Below, one piece after another: positions 1 to 4,156 of a stretch of 7,575 bases of DNA (position 1 is the stretch's first letter; the number at the start of each line of letters is the position of its first letter). The stretch is from Gammaproteobacteria bacterium (GTDB taxonomy: Bacteria; Pseudomonadota; Gammaproteobacteria; Chromatiales; Sedimenticolaceae): positions 8,621 through 16,195 of the forward strand of contig JAGRHB010000010.1 in assembly GCA_020445245.1 (NCBI GenBank). The letters run 5' to 3'. The notes below the pieces were generated by a model. The model was given only the letters and a program-made list of their open reading frames with translations. It was not told the origin of the DNA and ran no database searches. Position numbers and translations under genes: made by a program.

Positions 1-1962
1 TGGTACAAGGTTGCCGAGCCGGATGAGTTGCGTGAACGCGAGGTGCGTGCGGTGCAGGCTGGCAGTCAGAGCATCGCGCTGACATTTCACCGCGGTCAGG
101 TCGGTGCACTGGACAATGCCTGCCCGCACCAGGGTGGGCCATTGGCGGAGGGCAGCATCGAGTGCAACGACGGCGATCGCGACTGCTGGCTGCGTTGCCC
201 GTGGCACGGTTGGGATTTCGATCCGCTCAGCGGCCGCTCACCCGGCGCGCATGACGATGGGGTCAAGACCTACCCGGTCGAGCGGCGCGATGACGGCATC
301 TATGTCGCGGTGCGGGAATCGACGCGCCACACTCCGACGCTCAGCGACATGGTGGCCCAGACCATGGTCAATTGGGGTGTGACCCATGTGTTCGGCATGG
401 TCGGGCATTCCAATCTCGGCCTGGGCGACGCCCTGCGCCTGCAGGAGGAGAATGGCAGGCTGCAGTACATTGGCATTCGTCATGAAGGGGCGGCGGCCTT
501 TGCCGCGTCAGGTTACGCCAAGCTGACGGGAAAGCCAGCGGCCTGTATGAGTATCGCGGGACCTGGTGCGACCAATATGCTGACCGGGCTTTGGGACGCC
601 AAGGTCGACCGCGCGCCGGTTCTGGCGCTGACCGGGCAGGTGAACACCCAGGTGCTTGGGCCCGGTGCGTTCCAGGAGATCGACCTGGCCAGCGCCTATG
701 CGCCGGTGGCGCGATTCAGCCAGACTGTTCTGCGTGACTCGAATCCGGTCGAGTTGATGAATCTGGCGTGCAAGACCGCGATCGTCGAGCGCGACGTGGC
801 GCACCTGATCTTCCCGGACGAGGTGCAGACGCTGCCCGTCGATGAGCAGACAAAGGCCGGAACGCCGGACGGCCGGCTCGGCGACCGTCGCATGTTGCCG
901 GCGATCGACTGCCTGGCCGACGCGCTGCAGCGCCTGAAGGACGCCAAACGGCCGGTCATCATCGTCGGGTACGGTGCCCTGGAAGCCATGGAGCACGTCC
1001 TGAAGCTGGCGCACAAACTCAAGGCGCCGGTGCTGACCACCTTCAAGGCGAAAGGGCAGGTCGCGGACGATCATCCGCTGGCGGCCGGGGTGCTCGGTCG
1101 CAGCGGCACCCCGGTGGCCAGCTGGTGTATGAACGAGAGCGACCTGTTGCTGGTGCTGGGCGCGAGCTTTGCCAACCATACCGGGATCAGTGCCAAAAAA
1201 CCGATCATCCAGGTGGATTTCGATGCGATGACGCTGGGCAAGTTCCACCCGGTCGACCTGCCGGTGCTGGGCGAGATCGGGCTGACCGCCGAGTGGCTGT
1301 GGCGCGCGCTGCCGGAGGACACCGGCTCCGTGGATCAGGCTCCTGAGTTGGCGGAGCGTTGGCGCATCTGGCGCGACGAGAAGGCCGCACGCCGTGGGCG
1401 TGATCGCGGTGCGGGGATCAATTCGGCCACGCTGTTCGAGGCCCTGTCCGTGGAGGTTCCCGCCGACGCGGTGATTGCGGTCGACGTCGGCAACAACACC
1501 TATTCGTTCGGGCGCTACTTCGAATGCCGCGGCCAGCGCATATTGATGTCCGGCTACCTGGGATCGATCGGATTCGCCTTTCCGGCGGCAATGGGCGCCT
1601 GGGCGGCGACCTGTGCACAGGCGGATTACCGTGGTCGAAAGGTGGTCTCGGTCAGCGGAGACGGTGGTTTTGGCCAGTACATGGCGGAGTTCACTACGGC
1701 GGTGCAATTCGGCATGTCGATCACCCACGTGCTGCTCAACAACGGTGAACTCGGCAAGATCAGCAAGGAGCAGCGTGCGGGCCATTGGCCGGTGTGGCAG
1801 ACCGCGTTGCGCAATCCGGATTTCGCCGCCTTCGCCAAGAGCTGCGGTGGTCTCGGAATACGGGTCGACCACCCGGATGAGCTGCATGGCGCTCTGAAAC
1901 GGGCCATCGCCTACGAAGGTCCGGCCCTGGTCGAGGTGATGACCGATGTGGAGCTGATCTGA
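1..1962 (+). CDS. Rieske [2Fe-2S]-ThDP enzyme fusion (pyruvate oxidase/acetolactate synthase-like), 5'-partial
   Basis: The reading frame is open from base 1 and begins WYKVAEPDEL, typical of a Rieske domain start. The true start therefore lies just outside the window, and the in-frame TTG at 28 is not it. Numbering from the first visible residue, 653 residues are present. The Rieske domain spans about 1-105, with ligand motifs CPH (C41, H43) and CPWH (C66, H69). A ThDP enzyme follows: the N-terminal Pyr domain has catalytic-type Glu162 (RHEG) and GPGATNMLTG, close in wording to pyruvate oxidase. A central domain of about 300-440 follows, the part that binds FAD in pyruvate oxidases. The C-terminal PP domain has the ThDP/Mg motif GDG (553-555) through NN (580-581), then GELGKISKEQ. 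A 2-oxoacid such as pyruvate is the likeliest substrate, with electrons possibly passing to the Rieske cluster; both are inference. The stop overlaps the next gene (TGATG). The domain calls are firm, the reaction is not. Confidence 0.9.
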   Translation, partial: WYKVAEPDELREREVRAVQAGSQSIALTFHRGQVGALDNACPHQGGPLAEGSIECNDGDRDCWLRCPWHGWDFDPLSGRSPGAHDDGVKTYPVERRDDGIYVAVRESTRHTPTLSDMVAQTMVNWGVTHVFGMVGHSNLGLGDALRLQEENGRLQYIGIRHEGAAAFAASGYAKLTGKPAACMSIAGPGATNMLTGLWDAKVDRAPVLALTGQVNTQVLGPGAFQEIDLASAYAPVARFSQTVLRDSNPVELMNLACKTAIVERDVAHLIFPDEVQTLPVDEQTKAGTPDGRLGDRRMLPAIDCLADALQRLKDAKRPVIIVGYGALEAMEHVLKLAHKLKAPVLTTFKAKGQVADDHPLAAGVLGRSGTPVASWCMNESDLLLVLGASFANHTGISAKKPIIQVDFDAMTLGKFHPVDLPVLGEIGLTAEWLWRALPEDTGSVDQAPELAERWRIWRDEKAARRGRDRGAGINSATLFEALSVEVPADAVIAVDVGNNTYSFGRYFECRGQRILMSGYLGSIGFAFPAAMGAWAATCAQADYRGRKVVSVSGDGGFGQYMAEFTTAVQFGMSITHVLLNNGELGKISKEQRAGHWPVWQTALRNPDFAAFAKSCGGLGIRVDHPDELHGALKRAIAYEGPALVEVMTDVELI

Positions 1963-2198
1963 TGCGCTATGAGGCATCCGAAGGTGTACCGCCGGCGCAG
2001 GAGATGCAGATCTACTCGCAGAGCAGCGGGCTGCATTTCATGCTGAATTTCACCGTTGCCCTGGCGCTGATCATCGGTCTCGCCCTGCTGTGGCTGGGGC
2101 GCAGGGGGCGGGTTTTGTGGCTGCAGGTGTGGAGTGCGGGCCTGGTGCTGTTCAGTATCGCCTACCTGGTGGCGGCGGCATTCGGCTGGATTCGCTGA
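1962..2198 (+). CDS. Small two-helix membrane protein, coupled to the Rieske-ThDP gene
   Basis: This 78-residue protein is not one I recognise. The N-terminus (1-24) is polar, helix 1 is about 25-45, a basic loop GRRGR sits at 46-50, and helix 2 is about 52-74, ending GWIR. The positive loop between the helices suggests both termini face the periplasm under the positive-inside rule; this is a prediction. The start is well supported: ATG at 1962 shares its A with the upstream TGA stop, and GGAG at 1950-1953 lies 8 nt before it inside the upstream gene. Translational coupling points to a partner of the Rieske-ThDP enzyme, such as a membrane anchor or a quinone-side subunit. No cysteines, and no heme- or metal-ligand pattern beyond a single His25, are visible. 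It ends 26 nt from the convergent greB stop. Confidence 0.72.
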   Translation: MRYEASEGVPPAQEMQIYSQSSGLHFMLNFTVALALIIGLALLWLGRRGRVLWLQVWSAGLVLFSIAYLVAAAFGWIR

Positions 2199-2224
2199 CG
2201 TCTTGGGTCTTGCCACCCGGCGCG

Positions 2225-2734
2225 TCAGGGGTTGGCAGGGGGGGTGTAGTCGATCGCAAGGATGATCATGTCCACCTGTCCGCCCGGCGTCTCGACGGAG
2301 ACCTCGTCCTCCACCCGGCGCTTGAGCAGTGCACGCGCCATCGGCGAATCGACGCTGATCCAGTTGCGTTTGGGGTCGAATTCGTCTGCGCCGACGATGC
2401 GGTAGACGGTCTCGTTGCCGGACCCCGTTTCCAGCGTTATCCAGGCGCCGAAGAATACCTGTCCGGTGCCGTCCGGCTGGCGGTCGACGATCTTCAGTTC
2501 CGGCAGGCGTTTTTGCAGATAGCGTATGCGTCTGTCGAGTTCGCGCAGCTGCTTCTTGCGGTAGATGTACTCGGCGTTCTCCGAGCGGTCGCCTTCGGCG
2601 GCTGCGGCAGCCAGGTGATGCACGACATCGCGGCGCTTCTTCCACAAAGCCTCCTGCTCGGCATGCAGCGCATCCCAGCCGCCGCGTGTGATGTAGGCGG
2701 ACTTCGGTGGTGCTGCGGGTCGGTAGCGGCTCAT
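2225..2734 (-). CDS. greB: Transcription elongation factor GreB
   Basis: GreB enters the secondary channel of stalled, backtracked RNA polymerase and stimulates cleavage of the extruded RNA 3' end, restarting elongation. The product is 169 residues, slightly longer than the 158 of E. coli GreB because of a proline-rich N-terminus (MSRYRPAAPP) and a short C-terminal tail. The N-terminal coiled coil covers about 15-85. Its tip carries GDRSENAEY (48-56), with Asp49 and Glu52 matching the acidic residues known to hold the catalytic Mg2+. The basic patch KKQLRELDRRIRYL is at 60-73 and the C-terminal globular domain has VFFGAW (93-98) and SIDSPMARALLK-type wording at 127-138. The wording favours GreB over GreA. 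The open frame continues upstream without a plausible start, so the ATG at 2734 was chosen; it overlaps the preceding gene's stop by 4 nt (ATGA). It is last in a leftward operon. Confidence 0.96.
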   Translation of the reverse strand: MSRYRPAAPPKSAYITRGGWDALHAEQEALWKKRRDVVHHLAAAAAEGDRSENAEYIYRKKQLRELDRRIRYLQKRLPELKIVDRQPDGTGQVFFGAWITLETGSGNETVYRIVGADEFDPKRNWISVDSPMARALLKRRVEDEVSVETPGGQVDMIILAIDYTPPANP

Positions 2735-2904
2735 GCGCCGGATACCCCGTAGCTGATCACCCCGAGATAGAACAGGAACACCGCGACACCGACAGCACCC
2801 ATGATCAGCGGGCCACGGAAGCCTGGTGATCCGGAGCGTGCGCGGCGACGGATGTCGCGCGCCCACAGCAGGGCGCCGAGGATCAGTGCAAGGCCGAGAA
2901 ACAT
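2731..2904 (-). CDS. 57-residue two-helix membrane protein between CoA-binding gene and greB
   Basis: This short gene fills the gap between its two neighbours. It starts MFLGLALILGALLWARDIRR and ends YLGVISYGVSGA. Helix 1 is about 2-15, a strongly basic stretch (R16, R19-R21, R23) follows, and helix 2 is about 32-54. The reading as a gene rests on packing: its ATG (2904) lies 3 nt after the upstream stop and its TGA overlaps the greB ATG by 4 nt. The composition is that of a membrane protein rather than random sequence. No obvious Shine-Dalgarno precedes it, so translation may depend on re-initiation after the upstream gene. The arginine-rich loop suggests a cytoplasmic hairpin loop. I do not recognise the family and no function can be assigned. 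Confidence 0.62.
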   Translation of the reverse strand: MFLGLALILGALLWARDIRRRARSGSPGFRGPLIMGAVGVAVFLFYLGVISYGVSGA

Positions 2905-2907
2905 CGG

Positions 2908-3282
2908 TCAGAACTGGTTGGTCCTGAGCATGACCAGGGTGCATGCCTCGAACCATTCGATGCCCGCGGCCTCCAGTCGCTTCTGCACTGCCGGCGTCTC
3001 GGTGCCGGGGTTGAAGATGACCCGGCCCGGCCTCAGGCGAACAATCGCCTCGGCCTGCGGTTCGAGCAGTTGAGGTCCAACATACAGGGTCAGTGTGTCG
3101 ACCGGATCGGTGATCGCGTCGATGCCGTGTGCCACCGGAAGGTCTTCGATGTCGTCGAACCGCGGGTGTATCGGGGTGACGCGGTAACCGTGTTGCTGCA
3201 GCAGGCGAATGCACTGGTTCGCGTAGCGTGCCGGCTTCGGGCTGGCACCGAGCACTGCGACGTGATGTTTGCTGTTGTCCAT
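2908..3282 (-). CDS. CoA-binding domain protein (YccU-like Rossmann fold)
   Basis: This is a 124-residue single-domain protein of the CoA_binding_2/YccU type. A first beta strand and glycine motif, VAVLGASPKPARYA, lies at 8-21. HGYRVTPIHP (31-40) is the second strand with the usual Pro-x-His-Pro end. LYVGPQ (67-71) follows, then VIFNPGTE (88-95) and the C-terminal EACTLVMLR (112-120). Proteins of this family have the CoA/nucleotide-binding fold of succinyl-CoA synthetase alpha, but as stand-alone proteins their role is unknown and ligand binding is untested for most. The open frame extends 15 codons further to 3327, but the family start MDNSKHHVAVLGAS fits the ATG at 3282. Upstream of it, on the minus strand, lies a weak CAGG. 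It is first in the leftward operon with the 57-residue membrane protein and greB. Confidence 0.85.
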   Translation of the reverse strand: MDNSKHHVAVLGASPKPARYANQCIRLLQQHGYRVTPIHPRFDDIEDLPVAHGIDAITDPVDTLTLYVGPQLLEPQAEAIVRLRPGRVIFNPGTETPAVQKRLEAAGIEWFEACTLVMLRTNQF

Positions 3283-3398
3283 GTTCCGTACCTGGATGAC
3301 GCGATGCGCCAATCTTAAACCGCACACAGTGTGACTGTCTGATTACCCTGTTCGCCGCGTAGAATGGACGTGTTCATGGCCACTTCGGAGTCGTTGAG
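3283..3398. promoter_or_regulatory. Divergent promoter region between CoA-binding operon and copD-like gene
   Basis: This 116-bp region separates two divergent genes. For the rightward gene a good -10 candidate, TAGAAT, lies at 3360-3365 (5 of 6 to consensus), with no convincing -35. For the leftward operon, reading the minus strand, CAGACA (3341-3336) and TAAGAT (3317-3312) form a plausible -35/-10 pair with an 18-bp spacer, each matching 4 of 6. Between them is an inverted repeat, CACACAGTGTG, at 3323-3333, inside the spacer of the leftward promoter and a possible operator. GGAG at 3387-3390, 8 nt before the ATG at 3399, fixes that start. The promoter boxes are by-eye matches only. Confidence 0.35.
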
Positions 3399-3863
3399 AT
3401 GATGGGATTTGCAATGCTGCTGCATGTTGTTGCCGTAGTGATCTGGGTCGGCGGGATGTTTTTCGCCTATGTGATCCTGCGGCCGGTGGCGGCCAGCCAG
3501 CTGGAGCCGCCGGCCCGGCTGACGTTGTGGTCCGGTGTCTTTGCCGGCTTTTTCCCGTGGGTCTGGTCTGCCATCGTGGCGATCCTGGCGACGGGGTTGT
3601 GGATGATCTTCGGCTGGTATCGTGGGATGGCTCACGTCGGTCTCTATGTCCATGTGATGCTGGCGCTGGGCATCCTGATGATGCTGATCTTTTTCCATGT
3701 GTATTTCGCCCCCTATGCGCGGCTGAGGCGGTCCGTCGCGGCACAGGACTGGCCGGCCGGTGGCAAGAGTCTTGCGCAAATCCGTATGCTGGTCGGGATC
3801 AACACCCTGATCGGACTGCTTACGATCGCAATCGGTGCCGGTGGGCGCTGGTTCGCGGTCTGA
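3399..3863 (+). CDS. CopD-like four-helix integral membrane protein
   Basis: This 154-residue protein is almost entirely membrane-embedded. Predicted helices are about 4-28, 44-70, 80-104 and 127-148. The opening MLLHVVAVVIWVGGMFFAYV is the signature of the CopD/PF05425-like family, in which an N-terminal His sits in helix 1 before an aromatic-Gly-Gly motif. His9, His79, His85 and His100 lie in or next to helices and could bind copper or heme. Family members are annotated as copper-resistance or copper-import proteins, but many stand-alone ones are uncharacterised, and related four-helix proteins bind heme. No copC, copper chaperone or copper regulator gene is adjacent, so a copper role is not supported by context. 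ATG-ATG occurs at 3399/3402; the first was chosen because GGAG at 3387-3390 is 8 nt upstream. Confidence 0.8.
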   Translation: MMGFAMLLHVVAVVIWVGGMFFAYVILRPVAASQLEPPARLTLWSGVFAGFFPWVWSAIVAILATGLWMIFGWYRGMAHVGLYVHVMLALGILMMLIFFHVYFAPYARLRRSVAAQDWPAGGKSLAQIRMLVGINTLIGLLTIAIGAGGRWFAV

Positions 3864-3869
3864 GGGATT

Positions 3870-3928
3870 GCCTGCCCGGCGCAGCTCAGGGCATCCATTC
3901 CCGCATTTGCGGCGGCCGGGGGGCAGGC
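3870..3928. terminator. Branched GC-rich hairpin after the copD-like gene
   Basis: GCCTGCCC (3870-3877) pairs with GGGCAGGC (3921-3928), enclosing a second perfect hairpin CCGCA-TT-TGCGG (3901-3912). It starts 6 nt after the copD-like stop, a position where a terminator would be expected. No run of T follows (only GGTTCTTGG), so it is not a textbook intrinsic terminator and may simply stabilise the RNA 3' end. Confidence 0.35.
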
Positions 3929-4008
3929 GGTTCTTGGCACTGTGTAATGGAATTTTCTTCCCGGACACGGCAAAGTCACGATCAACTGCTTCTTTGACGT
4001 GAAACTCG

Positions 4009-4023
4009 CGCAGGGAGCCTGCG
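4009..4023. repeat. Perfect 6-bp-stem hairpin
   Basis: CGCAGG, a GAG loop and CCTGCG form a perfect stem-loop. It is the first member of a string of adjacent inverted repeats ahead of the EF-hand gene, separated from the next by a single base. Confidence 0.6.
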
Positions 4024-4024
4024 T

Positions 4025-4060
4025 CCCTCTCTCCCTCCGGGAAAGAGGGAGGAGAGAGGG
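4025..4060. repeat. REP-like purine/pyrimidine hairpin
   Basis: The left arm, CCCTCTCTCCCTC (4025-4037), pairs with the right arm, GAGGGA plus GAGAGGG (4045-4060), leaving a 3-nt bulge (GGA) and a CGGGAAA loop. One strand arm is pure pyrimidine and the other pure purine. Intergenic hairpins with this CCCTCTCCC/GGGAGAGGG wording recur in many proteobacterial genomes as REP-type dispersed repeats. That this one is dispersed here is inference, since only one copy lies in the window. Confidence 0.55.
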
Positions 4061-4061
4061 A

Positions 4062-4077
4062 AACGGCCATGGCCGTT
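4062..4077. repeat. Perfect 16-bp palindrome
   Basis: AACGGCCATGGCCGTT is an uninterrupted palindrome, one base after the REP-like hairpin. Twelve bases on, CGCCCGGGCG (4089-4098) is a further perfect 10-bp palindrome. An uninterrupted palindrome suits a dimeric DNA-binding protein better than an RNA hairpin, but no known operator was recognised. Confidence 0.5.
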
Positions 4078-4156
4078 GGTGATTCACACGCCCGGGCGCC
4101 GGAGAGGTGTCGCGGCAAATACCACTGATACAAAAAATAACCGAGAGGGAAAATCC

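Larger units (their letters stand above)
3864..4156. other. Gene-free, palindrome-rich intergenic region
   Basis: This is 293 bp without a credible gene. The first third holds a GC-rich hairpin (3870-3928), the middle is unremarkable, and 4009-4098 is a string of inverted repeats listed separately. The last 40 bases before the next gene are A-rich (CAAAAAATAACC around 4131-4142), unlike the surrounding GC-rich DNA, and could form the upstream leader of the next gene. I could not identify a clear sigma-70 promoter in it. Open frames crossing it on both strands look like shadows. Confidence 0.6.

Noticed and set aside
508..1977. 489-codon open frame on the minus strand
   Set aside because: It lies wholly antisense to the Rieske-ThDP gene, whose motifs are unmistakable. 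The translated sequence is rich in His, Arg and Gln, as expected of a shadow frame in GC-rich DNA.
2211..2237. Bidirectional terminator between the 78-residue gene and greB
   Set aside because: TGCCACCC can pair with GGGGTTGGCA only with a bulge, part of it lies inside the greB coding end, and no T-run follows on either strand.
2735..3325. N-terminal extension of greB to a 366-residue protein
   Set aside because: The extension overlaps the CoA-binding and 57-residue genes in another frame and has low-complexity Arg/Pro-rich sequence. GreB family homology begins at the ATG at 2734.
4076..4156. TTG start giving 27 extra residues to the EF-hand protein
   Set aside because: It would translate through the palindromes and the A-rich leader, and has no ribosome-binding site as good as AGAGGG before the ATG at 4157.
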